Assembly: GCA_944363715.1 (NCBI GenBank)
Contig: CALVUX010000001.1
Span: 33,672-97,671 of the forward strand
Origin: an uncultured Bacilli bacterium
GTDB lineage: Bacteria > Bacillota_I > Bacilli_A > RF39 > UBA660
Direction of reading: 5' to 3'
Length of the DNA stretch: 64,000 nucleotides
Made by a program: the position numbers and the translations under genes. The notes beneath the pieces were generated by a model. That model worked only from the letters and a program-made list of their open reading frames with translations, searched no databases and had not been told where the DNA came from. Each line of letters starts with the position of its first letter. Positions within the stretch are counted from its first letter, which is position 1. This document shows positions 31,571 to 39,228 of the stretch, piece by piece.

Positions 31571-33697
31571 TCAATATCTTTCTTTTTTATAAACTAAAGA
31601 GACACCATGACCAAGGTTAAGTCCAAACGTATTAATACAAGGAATCACCTCATTACCAAATTTATCAATATATCCATATTTCCAATCTGCTCCAACAAAA
31701 GCTAAGCCATCATAGAAGTCATGTGCTTTTTCGTAAATACAAGGGATAACTAAATTACCGGTTGTATCAATATATCCCCATTTACCATTTTTACTAACGG
31801 CTGCTAAGCCTTCACTAAAGTTTGAAGCACAGTCATAAATATAAGGTATAACTAAATTACCAAATTTATCAATATATCCATAGTAATCATTTTCAACTAC
31901 TACTGCTAAGCCTTCGCTAAAACCATATGAATAATCCCAATTCCAAGGTATAACTATTTCTCCAGTTGTATTAATGTACCCGCTTTTTCCATTTATACTA
32001 GCTAAAGCTAAACCATCATGAAAGTTATATGCTTTCTTATAAATGCAAGGAATAACTAATTTCCCGGTTGTATCAATGTATCCATATTTTTCATCTTTAT
32101 TTACACATACTAAATCTTCAGTGAAATATGATGCTTCTTTATAAATACAAGGAATAACTAATTTCCCGGTTGTATCTATATATCCATATTTTCCATTTTC
32201 TCTAACACGAGCTAAACCATTACTAAAATTATCTGCTTCCTCATAAATACATGATATAACAATTTTCCCAGTTTTATCAATATATCCATATTTTTCATCC
32301 TTTTTTACTCGTGATAAATCATCAATGAAATATGATGCTTCTTTATAAATGCAAGGAATAACTAATTTCCCGGTTGTATCTATATATCCATATTTTCCAT
32401 TTTCTCTAACACGAGCCAAACCATTACTAAAATTATCTGCTTCCTCATAAATACATGATATAACAATTTTCCCAGTTTTATCAATATATCCATATTTTCG
32501 ATTGACTTCAATAGAAGCTAAACCTTCACTAAAATATGTTTTATATTTATAAGTACAAGGAATAACTAAATTTCCAGTTGTATCAATATACCCATATTGT
32601 CCGTTTTCATTAACACGAGCTAAACCATTATGAAAGTCATCAGCATGAGTATAAATGCATGGTATTGACTCATTCCCATTTTTATTAATATATCCATATT
32701 TCTCATTTTTCTTAACCTTAGCCAAACCTTCATAAAAATCTTCTGCTTCTTCATAAATACAAGGTGCAATATATTTTCCATTTTTATCAATATATCCATA
32801 TTTTCCATTTTCTCTAACACGAGCTAAACCATCATGAAAGTTATATGCTTCCTCATAAACGCAAGGGATGGTCAAATTTCCGTTTGTATCAATATACCCA
32901 TATTGTGCGTGATGAACACGAGCTAAACCGTCTTGAAAGTCTTCTGCTATTTCATAGAAATAAGGAACAATCATCTTGCCAGTTGTATCAATATACCCAC
33001 ATTTTAGAGGCATTATACCTTCAGTAAGAGAAAAAACGCCACCTTTTTCAACACGAGCTAAACCGTCATGAAAGTTATATGCTTTCTCATAAATGCAAGG
33101 GATAGCTAAATTTCCAGTTGTATCAATATACCCATATTGTCCGTTTTCATTAACACGAGCTAAACCATCATGAAAGTTATATGCTTCCTCATAAACGCAA
33201 GGGATAGCTAAATTTCCAGTTGTATCAATATATCCATATTTTTCATTTTCATAAACACGAGCTAAACCATTATGAAAATCATGTGACCATTCATAAATAC
33301 AAGGAATAACTAATTTCCCGGTTGTATCAATATATCCATATTTTTCATTTTCATAAACACGAGCTAAACCATTACTAAAATTATATGCTTTCTCATAAAT
33401 ACAAGGTATAATTAGTTCTCCAAATTTATTGATAAAACCATATCGACCATTTTGTGAAATAAGTTTTAAGTCATCGTAATGAGGCTTTATATTTTTGCTT
33501 TCTTCTAATATACCATTCATAAAGTTAAGTCTTTCATCATCACTTTTGAATGTAATTTCATTATCATTATAAGATAATATGTATTTATATCCTATTATTT
33601 CATATCCCATATAATTTTTTATATCAAATTCACTGTCATTAATTTCTATTATTTTGTTGTCTTTTTTTAAAACAATTTTATCTAAGGCTTTAAACAT
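31571..33697 (-). CDS. Large WG-repeat protein (708 residues)
   Basis: The same N-terminal domain as the WG protein at 28562-29965 (residues about 1-85). It is followed by about 17 WG repeats of 34 residues, mostly NGKYGYIDTTGKLVIPCIYExAxxFxxGLARV. Two units near the middle are a nearly exact 68-residue duplication (see the DNA repeat at 32122-32529). One repeat has an insertion (KGGVFSLTEGIMPLK). There is no signal peptide. The ATG at 33697 follows GGGGGAATAG, and the upstream ATG at 33715 lacks a site. It is separated from its paralogue by spoIVB and the small genes. The family is unstable by recombination, and the partner is unknown. Confidence 0.85.
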   Translation of the reverse strand: MFKALDKIVLKKDNKIIEINDSEFDIKNYMGYEIIGYKYILSYNDNEITFKSDDERLNFMNGILEESKNIKPHYDDLKLISQNGRYGFINKFGELIIPCIYEKAYNFSNGLARVYENEKYGYIDTTGKLVIPCIYEWSHDFHNGLARVYENEKYGYIDTTGNLAIPCVYEEAYNFHDGLARVNENGQYGYIDTTGNLAIPCIYEKAYNFHDGLARVEKGGVFSLTEGIMPLKCGYIDTTGKMIVPYFYEIAEDFQDGLARVHHAQYGYIDTNGNLTIPCVYEEAYNFHDGLARVRENGKYGYIDKNGKYIAPCIYEEAEDFYEGLAKVKKNEKYGYINKNGNESIPCIYTHADDFHNGLARVNENGQYGYIDTTGNLVIPCTYKYKTYFSEGLASIEVNRKYGYIDKTGKIVISCIYEEADNFSNGLARVRENGKYGYIDTTGKLVIPCIYKEASYFIDDLSRVKKDEKYGYIDKTGKIVISCIYEEADNFSNGLARVRENGKYGYIDTTGKLVIPCIYKEASYFTEDLVCVNKDEKYGYIDTTGKLVIPCIYKKAYNFHDGLALASINGKSGYINTTGEIVIPWNWDYSYGFSEGLAVVVENDYYGYIDKFGNLVIPYIYDCASNFSEGLAAVSKNGKWGYIDTTGNLVIPCIYEKAHDFYDGLAFVGADWKYGYIDKFGNEVIPCINTFGLNLGHGVSLVYKKERY
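32122..32529 (-). repeat. 204-bp tandem duplication inside the WG-repeat gene
   Basis: Two adjacent 204-bp units (about 32122-32325 and 32326-32529), nearly identical through most of their length. Each encodes two 34-residue WG repeats (GKIVISCIYEEADNFSNGL then GKLVIPCIYKEASYF). The near identity at DNA level points to recent unequal recombination. Confidence 0.75.
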
Positions 33698-33724
33698 AAA
33701 TCTATTCCCCCACATTTTTAATAT

Positions 33725-33832
33725 CTAAATATTTTTTCTATATTCTTTAGAAAACTTACTTTTCCTATCTATATACTTAATTAATTTTATATAAACAAAT
33801 ATTGATAATACGCAACTTAACCAGTATATTAT
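33725..33832 (-). CDS. Possible 34-35-residue membrane peptide with an AUA start
   Basis: Just after the DUF1653 stop the frame stays open from 33841 to a stop at 33725. It encodes YWLSCVLSIFVYIKLI followed by a basic tail (DRKSKFSKEYRKN), a good membrane-peptide layout. There is no ATG, GTG or TTG, but two ATA codons (33832, 33829) lie about 12-15 bases after AAAGGAG. Weak on its own. Listed because the same AUA pattern is seen at 20637 and 28544. Confidence 0.3.
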   Translation of the reverse strand: MIYWLSCVLSIFVYIKLIKYIDRKSKFSKEYRKNI

Positions 33833-33841
33833 ATATCTTTT

Positions 33842-34102
33842 CTATTCTCCTTTAAAATTACCTCTAACGCTAACAGGCTCTATAAGTTCAAACTTGTATT
33901 TCTGCTTAACATTAGGATATTTATCATGATTTACTTCTCCTATAAAATCAGTTAATGGTCTTACAAAGCATAATCCATCTTCATATAGCTTTCTATAAAT
34001 AACAACATCTTCTAATGTTTTACTGTCTTTAGCAAGTTCTTCAACTAAATAGTAATCTCCTTTAAAGTGCTTATATATACCATATATTTTAATCTCTCTC
34101 AT
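33842..34102 (-). CDS. DUF1653 protein (86 residues)
   Basis: A small conserved domain seen in many bacteria: YKHFKGDYYLVEELAKDSKTLEDVVIYRKLY, then CFVRPLTDFIGEV. It matches the family pattern of "Y-x-H-x-K-G-x-x-Y...VVYRxLY...WVRPxxxF". The molecular function is unknown. It starts 2 bases after xseB, so it is co-transcribed with xseA-xseB here. Confidence 0.82.
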   Translation of the reverse strand: MREIKIYGIYKHFKGDYYLVEELAKDSKTLEDVVIYRKLYEDGLCFVRPLTDFIGEVNHDKYPNVKQKYKFELIEPVSVRGNFKGE

Positions 34103-34104
34103 AA

Positions 34105-34335
34105 TTACGCTTCTACTTCTCCTTTAAATTCTGAAAGAGTTCCATCTTCATTTACAATAGATGTTAATGCTTTTTCAGCTTCTTTTAAATCTTTATCACA
34201 TTCACTAGCAAGTTTAGTTGCTTTAGTAAAATAATCTATCGCTTTATCTAGTTCTACATCGCCATTTTCTAAAGATTTAACAAGCATTTCTAGTTCTTCT
34301 ATTTTCTCTTCAAATTTTTTCTCTTTCTTTTCCAT
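34105..34335 (-). CDS. xseB: Exodeoxyribonuclease VII small subunit
   Basis: 76 residues. A helical hairpin typical of XseB: FEEKIEELEMLVKSLENGDVELDKAIDYFTKA. It binds the XseA large subunit to make the processive single-strand nuclease. GAGGAATTA precedes the ATG, and it lies 12 bases after xseA. Confidence 0.92.
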   Translation of the reverse strand: MEKKEKKFEEKIEELEMLVKSLENGDVELDKAIDYFTKATKLASECDKDLKEAEKALTSIVNEDGTLSEFKGEVEA

Positions 34336-34347
34336 AATTAATTCCTC

Positions 34348-35601
34348 CTATTTTATGATAGCTTCCTTACTACCATCTTTTAATTCTATATTTATTAAAT
34401 CATCTTTCTTTAAGTCTTTTATACTAGTAACTGCCTTTTCATTAAGTTTAATAATACCATAACCTCTCTCTAGTGTTTTTAAAGGTGATAAGGCATCTAA
34501 TTTACCAAGTAATAAAGTATATTTCTGTTTAGTCTTATCTAATATTACTAAGGGATTACTAAATAAAGGTCTTGTCTTAATATTATTTAGTTTAATCTTC
34601 TCTTTATCAATAATAACTTTATAATTTTTAACTAAACTCTCTGTTAAATAATCAAGTTTTTGAATCTTAGCAGAATATAAATCTAAAGGATTATTTAAAA
34701 TATAATGTTCCTTAATATTATCAAGTCTCTTTTTCTTTAACTCTAGTATTGTACCTACTGCTTTCCTACTTCTTAAATTTAACTGATTAATATAATTTAT
34801 AACATCAGTCTTATTAGGAACTGCAATCTCTGCCGCTCCAGTAGGTGTAGGTGCTCTAAGGTCTGCTACAAAGTCTGCTATAGTAAAGTCTATTTCATGA
34901 CCTACGGCACTAATTATCGGTATAGGACATTCAAAAATAGCACGAGCCACTATCTCTTCATTAAAGGCCCATAAATCTTCAATAGAACCTCCACCTCTAC
35001 CTACTATTAGAACATCAAGATTATAATCTTCAGCTTTTTTTATCTGTCTTACAATATCTTCTTTAGCACCTTCTCCTTGTACTAAACTAGGTAAAAGTAT
35101 TACTTCAGTTAAAGGAAATCTTCTATTAATAGTAGATATTATATCACGTATTGCAGCACCTGTTGATGCAGTTATTACTCCAACACGTTCTGGTATCTTA
35201 GGAATAGGTTTTTTGTATCTATCATCAAATAATCCTTCACTAGCCAGTTTCTTCTTTAACTGTTCAAAAGCTACATAAAGATTACCTACACCATCTTCCA
35301 TCATTTCATTAACATAAATCTGATATCCACCTGTCGCTTCATAAACAGATATTCTTCCAGTTACAAGTATCTTCATCCCATCTTCTGGAGTAAACTTAAC
35401 CTTACTAGCACTACTTGCAAACATAACAGCATTAATTCTACTACCTTCATCTTTAATAGTAAAATAAAAGTGTCCCCTAGTATGAGCTTTAAAGTTAGAT
35501 ATTTCTCCTTTAAGATAGACTTCTCTTAAATTAATATCATTATCTAACTTATATTTAATATATTTAGTTAACTGACTAACTGTTAAGTATTCTTTATTCA
35601 T
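34348..35601 (-). CDS. xseA: Exodeoxyribonuclease VII large subunit
   Basis: 417 residues. The N-terminal OB-fold (about 1-100) begins YLTVSQLTKYIKYKLD with LKGEISNFKAHTRGHFYFTIKD. The catalytic domain has GVITASTGAAIRDI, GRGGGSIEDLWAFNEE and SAVGHEIDFTIADFVADLRAPTPTGAAE. A coiled-coil region and GYGIIKL end the protein. It degrades single-stranded DNA in repair with XseB. It overlaps the nusB stop by 8 bases, so the nusB-xseA-xseB-DUF1653 unit is tightly coupled. Confidence 0.95.
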   Translation of the reverse strand: MNKEYLTVSQLTKYIKYKLDNDINLREVYLKGEISNFKAHTRGHFYFTIKDEGSRINAVMFASSASKVKFTPEDGMKILVTGRISVYEATGGYQIYVNEMMEDGVGNLYVAFEQLKKKLASEGLFDDRYKKPIPKIPERVGVITASTGAAIRDIISTINRRFPLTEVILLPSLVQGEGAKEDIVRQIKKAEDYNLDVLIVGRGGGSIEDLWAFNEEIVARAIFECPIPIISAVGHEIDFTIADFVADLRAPTPTGAAEIAVPNKTDVINYINQLNLRSRKAVGTILELKKKRLDNIKEHYILNNPLDLYSAKIQKLDYLTESLVKNYKVIIDKEKIKLNNIKTRPLFSNPLVILDKTKQKYTLLLGKLDALSPLKTLERGYGIIKLNEKAVTSIKDLKKDDLINIELKDGSKEAIIK

Positions 35602-36001
35602 TTACGTCCTCACTATGATAGATATTATCTAAAACCCCATTTAACATCTTAGTAATTTTCTCATCACTATATTTTTTAGATACCTCTACCCACTCATTAA
35701 TACTAACAATACTAGGAGTATCTAGATATTTTAATTCATAACTAGAAAGAAGAAATAAAGCTTGATCCACTTTATTAAGTCTATTAAGGGCCCAGTCTTG
35801 CATATATTTATTAACCAAATCAGTTAACTCTTCTCTTTTCTCAATAACACCATTAACTAAAGAATTAACAAAATCATTTTCTACTTCATACTCTTCTTTA
35901 ATTAAATCATCTACATCATAATAAACATTAGCATCATCAAATATATTTATTTTATAAATTATACGAAGAGCTATTTCTCTTACTTCATTTCTTGTTTTCA
36001 A
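35594..36001 (-). CDS. nusB: Transcription antitermination factor NusB
   Basis: An RNA-binding factor that, with NusE (S10), loads on boxA of rRNA operons. It has about 135 residues, the family length. With the TTG start at 36001 it begins MKTRNEVREIALRIIYK, matching the usual M-x-R-x-x-x-R-E-x-A start. The GTG at 36010 would add three residues and sits in the GAG ribosome binding site. The C-terminal block DTPSIVSINEWVEVSKKYSDEKITKMLNGVLD is also characteristic. It is the first gene of the nusB-xseA-xseB unit. Upstream lies the relic type I locus. Confidence 0.92.
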   Translation of the reverse strand: MKTRNEVREIALRIIYKINIFDDANVYYDVDDLIKEEYEVENDFVNSLVNGVIEKREELTDLVNKYMQDWALNRLNKVDQALFLLSSYELKYLDTPSIVSINEWVEVSKKYSDEKITKMLNGVLDNIYHSEDVNE

Positions 36002-36070
36002 AAGTATCACTCGCTTTCTTACTTTATTTTATCAAAAAAAGTCACATATGAAAAGAGCAAACATTATAAA

Positions 36071-36118
36071 ATGTTTGTTCTATTAATTATTATTATACTT
36101 TTAATCATATACAACTAA
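36071..36118 (+). pseudogene. Relic of a type I toxin reading frame (15 residues)
   Basis: MFVLLIIIILLIIYN is purely hydrophobic like the intact toxin at 9585-9677, and it sits at the same place relative to the antisense RNA terminator. It has no ribosome binding site and no basic N-terminal part. The ATG is within a hairpin (GAGCAAACATT/AATGTTTGTTC, 36055-36080). It looks decayed. Confidence 0.4.
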
Positions 36119-36233
36119 GAAAAACGCCCTATTACAACTTTGCAATTAGGGTGTTTACACAAAAGAATTTGAGGTAACACCCAAAAGCAGAACTAGGTAT
36201 TCCTCTTTTTTATATTATGTAAATTTTCTTTAC
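36118..36233 (-). ncRNA. Putative antitoxin-type RNA, second copy, about 115 nt
   Basis: The minus-strand promoter at 36240-36268 and the terminator at about 36120-36151 (CCCTAATTGCAA with TTGTAATAGGG, then GCGTTTTTC) bracket a gene-free stretch. The 5' end carries the hairpin TATGTAAA-N5-TTTACATA (36216-36236), the same design as the RNA at 9454-9575. That is followed by a matching ATAAAAAAGAG stretch. It lies antisense to a plus-strand region ending in its own terminator. Confidence 0.55.
36171..36212 (+). terminator. Plus-strand terminator inside the second type I locus
   Basis: GAGG (36171-36174) pairs with CCTC (36202-36205), with additional AA/TT and CC/GG inner pairs, and is followed by TTTTTT. 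No plus-strand gene other than the 15-residue relic precedes it. Confidence 0.5.
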
Positions 36234-36239
36234 ATATAC

Positions 36240-36268
36240 ATCTTATCACAAATATTAATCAGTTACAA
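36240..36268 (-). promoter_or_regulatory. Promoter of the second antitoxin-type RNA
   Basis: Minus strand TTGTAA (36263-36268), 17-nt spacer, TAAGAT (36240-36245). Confidence 0.55.
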
Positions 36269-36278
36269 GTATGTAAAA

Positions 36279-36863
36279 TTATTTATTATCTATAACTATC
36301 TTTAACATATCATAAGATTTTTTAGCAAAGTAGTTACTCTTATCTATTTTTAGATTATAACTATTTAAAGTATTAATCATTTCTTCAATACTATTACCAT
36401 TATTATTATCAAGTAATAAATTCTTCTGTTCCATCTCTACATAAGCACCTAATCCTTCTACATCTTGAACATATATCTCATTTTTACCATTTGATAACAA
36501 AATATTATGATCTTTTATTTCTAACATTTTCTTATATCCTAATTCCTTTATAAACTTATAACCATCATCTACATTAGTAATCTGACATTTAATAGAACTT
36601 TGCTTTACTATTTCACCTTTAGAATTAATTTCCTTATTTTTTAAAGTTAGCATTATTCTCTTACCTACTGTTTCTCTAACTAAAACATAATTAGATAAAA
36701 GTTTATCAGCTTCATTCAAAGATATTTCTTTATCTTTGGAAACCATATAAATATCATTAAGTTGAAATTCTTCTTGAACATGAAATCCTTTTTCTAACAT
36801 ATCATTAATAATTTCCTTAAATGGAACTAATGCCTTAACACATATTTCTAATTCTTTTTTCAT
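36279..36863 (-). CDS. CYTH-domain protein (194 residues), last gene of the radical-SAM island
   Basis: CYTH proteins bind triphosphates in a beta-tunnel (ThTPase, class IV adenylate cyclase, tripolyphosphatase). The N-terminal KELEICVKAL resembles the ExExK strand with altered spacing. FQLNDIYMV, VLVRETVGKRIMLTLKNKEI and IYVQDVEGLGAYVEME follow the family order of charged strands lining the tunnel. The substrate cannot be told. It starts 2 bases after the MBL-fold gene, so it is co-expressed with it. A second CYTH protein heads the same island. Confidence 0.7.
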   Translation of the reverse strand: MKKELEICVKALVPFKEIINDMLEKGFHVQEEFQLNDIYMVSKDKEISLNEADKLLSNYVLVRETVGKRIMLTLKNKEINSKGEIVKQSSIKCQITNVDDGYKFIKELGYKKMLEIKDHNILLSNGKNEIYVQDVEGLGAYVEMEQKNLLLDNNNGNSIEEMINTLNSYNLKIDKSNYFAKKSYDMLKIVIDNK

Positions 36864-36865
36864 AA

Positions 36866-37573
36866 CTACCTCACACTTTCAAAACCTAATTTTTTAATTT
36901 CTTTTATATCAATAGAGTCACTTAGATGCATACAGAAAACTCTTTTTCTATCTTCTAAATCTATTACCTTTGCTAAATCTTTCAACTGAACATGAGCTTT
37001 ATATCCATCATCTGTAACTTCATGATACATAATTTCTATTTCTTTATTTTTAAATTTTTTTAATGCAATTTTATTAATTATGCAAGTATCACCACTATAA
37101 AAGAAATTATCTTTATCATTAATAAGATGATACCCATAACTTGGCATTTTTACTATTTCCCCACAAGAAGAAACATCGCCGTGCAATTGCTCATATTCTT
37201 TTAAATAATAAGTTGTTATTTCACTTGGAGTTTTAACATTAAATAGTGATTCATCTATACCATAAATTCTAAGCAATGAATATGGTAATTCTTTAATTGG
37301 AAAAATAACATTTATTTCTTTAATTTTCTTAAAACGGCAATAAAACAGCAAACTACCCAAACTTCCAACATGATCCGAATGAAAATGAGTAATAATAATA
37401 TCAATACTTTTTATCCTATCATCTATAATATCTAAATTAAGAATTTCATGAAAAACTGTTTCTCCACAGTCAAACAATATTAATTTCTTATCAATTATGT
37501 AATAAGCTGAATTATTTATATGTTTTTTTGAAAAAGCTCCACCAGTTCCAATAAATTTTAATAAAGATTCCAT
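36866..37573 (-). CDS. Metallo-beta-lactamase-fold hydrolase (235 residues)
   Basis: The zinc-binding motif THFHSDHVGSL (about 61-71), FFYSGDT, a downstream HEVTDDGYKAHVQL and a final MHLSD define an MBL-fold hydrolase of the RNase Z/phosphodiesterase-like branch. The start MESLLKFIGTGGAFSKKHINNSAYYI also fits that branch (GTGGAF). The likely reaction is hydrolysis of a phosphodiester or similar bond, possibly on a nucleotide made by the neighbours (inference). The ATG overlaps the stop of the kinase-radical SAM gene (TAATG), so translation is coupled. Confidence 0.8.
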   Translation of the reverse strand: MESLLKFIGTGGAFSKKHINNSAYYIIDKKLILFDCGETVFHEILNLDIIDDRIKSIDIIITHFHSDHVGSLGSLLFYCRFKKIKEINVIFPIKELPYSLLRIYGIDESLFNVKTPSEITTYYLKEYEQLHGDVSSCGEIVKMPSYGYHLINDKDNFFYSGDTCIINKIALKKFKNKEIEIMYHEVTDDGYKAHVQLKDLAKVIDLEDRKRVFCMHLSDSIDIKEIKKLGFESVR

Positions 37574-39063
37574 TAGTCACCATACCTTTTCTTTAATTCT
37601 TTAACATTATATGTATTGTATTTATAATCTTTTATTTCCCCATTATTTATTACAATATCATTATCATAATTACCACTTGGCTTATATACTATTATACTAT
37701 CCAATGATTCATATTTATCTTTTTTCTTTACTAAACCTAATGAATCAATCACATTTTTAATTGTATTATCATCTAAAGAATGCTTTCTAACCCATTCTGC
37801 TTGTGGAGTTCTATCATCATCACCTACTAATAATTTTTTAAATCTAACTTTTTTGATTGAAGGATTATTATTCAAAAAGGTTTGTAAATCACATTTTAAA
37901 TTGACATAATCTAAATAGTCAGTTAAAGCAATATCACATTTTACTCTTTTTGAATTTTTAAATAAAGAACTATCTAAGTAATTACTTTCATATCCTAATA
38001 CTGTTTTATCAACATTGCTATCTAATGATATTCGTAATACTTCAAATTCTAAAGGCAACTCAATACTATTAAATAAATCAAATTTCTCCTTTGAATTAAA
38101 TATGTATCCTGATGAGTGAACTCTTATTAAATCAAATAGTTTTTTATGATTAATTAAAGATGTTCGTATTTTTCTTAAATCATCTAAATCATACATAGAA
38201 GGTTCCCCATTACCACTTATAACAAATCTTTTTAATTTAACACTGTTTCTTTCTAAAACATCTAAAATACTATCTAAATTTTCTATTTTGTCAGATGAAT
38301 TAAATTTTTTGGTATTTTTTGCAATGCAATAAGGGCAGTTTTTATTGCAATTATACGATCCTAATATTAAAGTTAAATTATTTATATAAGTAATCTTTAT
38401 CTTTCTATCAATAATATTCAATACCTTAGTAAGTACTTCATCTTTAGTTAAATTAGAAGTATCTATAGTTTCAGTAAAATCATACTTTTCCCAAAAGCCA
38501 CTATTTTCTTCTTTAATATCACGCTCTACTAATTTAGCATAAGTAGTGTTATAATCTTCATTATTCATTTTCATCTTTCTTGCTAGTCTAGTATTAAAGT
38601 CTGCTTCTAAAAAAATATGATAATCAAGATTTTTATAAGCTACTACAGGCCTTCTTGCATTTAACAAAACATTACTTTCTTGTTTTAATTTGTTAACAAT
38701 TGCTTCTAACTCTTCCGATAAACTATCACCTATAATAGTACCAACTGTAACAGTATTCATATTCATATCTAATGTATATAAATCTTCTTGACTATAAAAA
38801 TTGTTATTGACGCCAATTTCTACTTTATTACTTTTAATTCTGTATGAAAATTTTATTATATTTTTTAAAGAATTATTTAAAACTTTTTCTTCAATTTCTT
38901 CTGGTGTCAACTTTAATACATTGAATAAATAATAAGTAAGTGGTCTAAATAAATAACCAAAATCAAAATAAATAAAATCCATTCTTTTTTTTAGAATATG
39001 CTCACTAACAGTTGTTTTTCCGCTTCCTGTATATCCACTAATAGCAATTACCTTATTACTCAT
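37573..39063 (-). CDS. Fusion of a cytidylate-kinase-like P-loop domain and a radical SAM domain (496 residues)
   Basis: Residues 1-222 resemble CMP kinase. There is a P-loop GYTGSGKT (10-17), then FIYFDFGYLFRPLTYYL, LLNARRPVV at the DGRDIG position, YHIFLEADFNTRLARKM, VERDIKEE and ETIDTSNLTKDEV, all in the order of Cmk. From about 225 a radical SAM domain begins with CNKNCPYC (C239, C243, C246 binding the 4Fe-4S cluster), then ISGNGEPSM and LRISLDSN. I know of no named family with this fusion. The ATG at 39063 follows GGTGAT. It is upstream of and coupled to the MBL and CYTH genes, and downstream of LysR and the viperin-like enzyme. A kinase supplying nucleotide to a radical SAM enzyme recalls CMPK2 with viperin. 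Confidence 0.72.
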   Translation of the reverse strand: MSNKVIAISGYTGSGKTTVSEHILKKRMDFIYFDFGYLFRPLTYYLFNVLKLTPEEIEEKVLNNSLKNIIKFSYRIKSNKVEIGVNNNFYSQEDLYTLDMNMNTVTVGTIIGDSLSEELEAIVNKLKQESNVLLNARRPVVAYKNLDYHIFLEADFNTRLARKMKMNNEDYNTTYAKLVERDIKEENSGFWEKYDFTETIDTSNLTKDEVLTKVLNIIDRKIKITYINNLTLILGSYNCNKNCPYCIAKNTKKFNSSDKIENLDSILDVLERNSVKLKRFVISGNGEPSMYDLDDLRKIRTSLINHKKLFDLIRVHSSGYIFNSKEKFDLFNSIELPLEFEVLRISLDSNVDKTVLGYESNYLDSSLFKNSKRVKCDIALTDYLDYVNLKCDLQTFLNNNPSIKKVRFKKLLVGDDDRTPQAEWVRKHSLDDNTIKNVIDSLGLVKKKDKYESLDSIIVYKPSGNYDNDIVINNGEIKDYKYNTYNVKELKKRYGD

Positions 39064-39206
39064 AACTATCACCAATTTAAATATATCATTTAATTATATA
39101 TTTAAAAAATATAAATAATTCATAATAATATAACAAATAATTATCTATATAACAAAAAATTAAATCATTATATTTTTTTGTAATAATTATAAGCTTTAGT
39201 AATAAA

Positions 39207-39227
39207 GTTATAACAGAAAATTATAAC
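39207..39227. promoter_or_regulatory. Inverted repeat between lysR and the kinase-radical SAM gene
   Basis: GTTATAA-N7-TTATAAC, perfect 7-bp arms, directly after the lysR stop in a 165-base gene-free gap full of AT-rich partial dyads. The spacing fits a LysR-type site (T-N11-A class). It is a plausible control site for the downstream three genes. Confidence 0.4.
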
Positions 39228-39228
39228 A

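Noticed and set aside
32845..33027. Short plus-strand frame inside the large WG gene, and other antisense frames across the window
   Set aside because: They mirror repeat codons of the real gene, lack ribosome binding sites and show no protein-like pattern.
28880..33420. Regular tandem repeats that could be mistaken for a CRISPR array or minisatellite
   Set aside because: The period is 102 bases and the frame is preserved. They encode WG repeats with no constant repeat/variable spacer structure. No cas gene is present.
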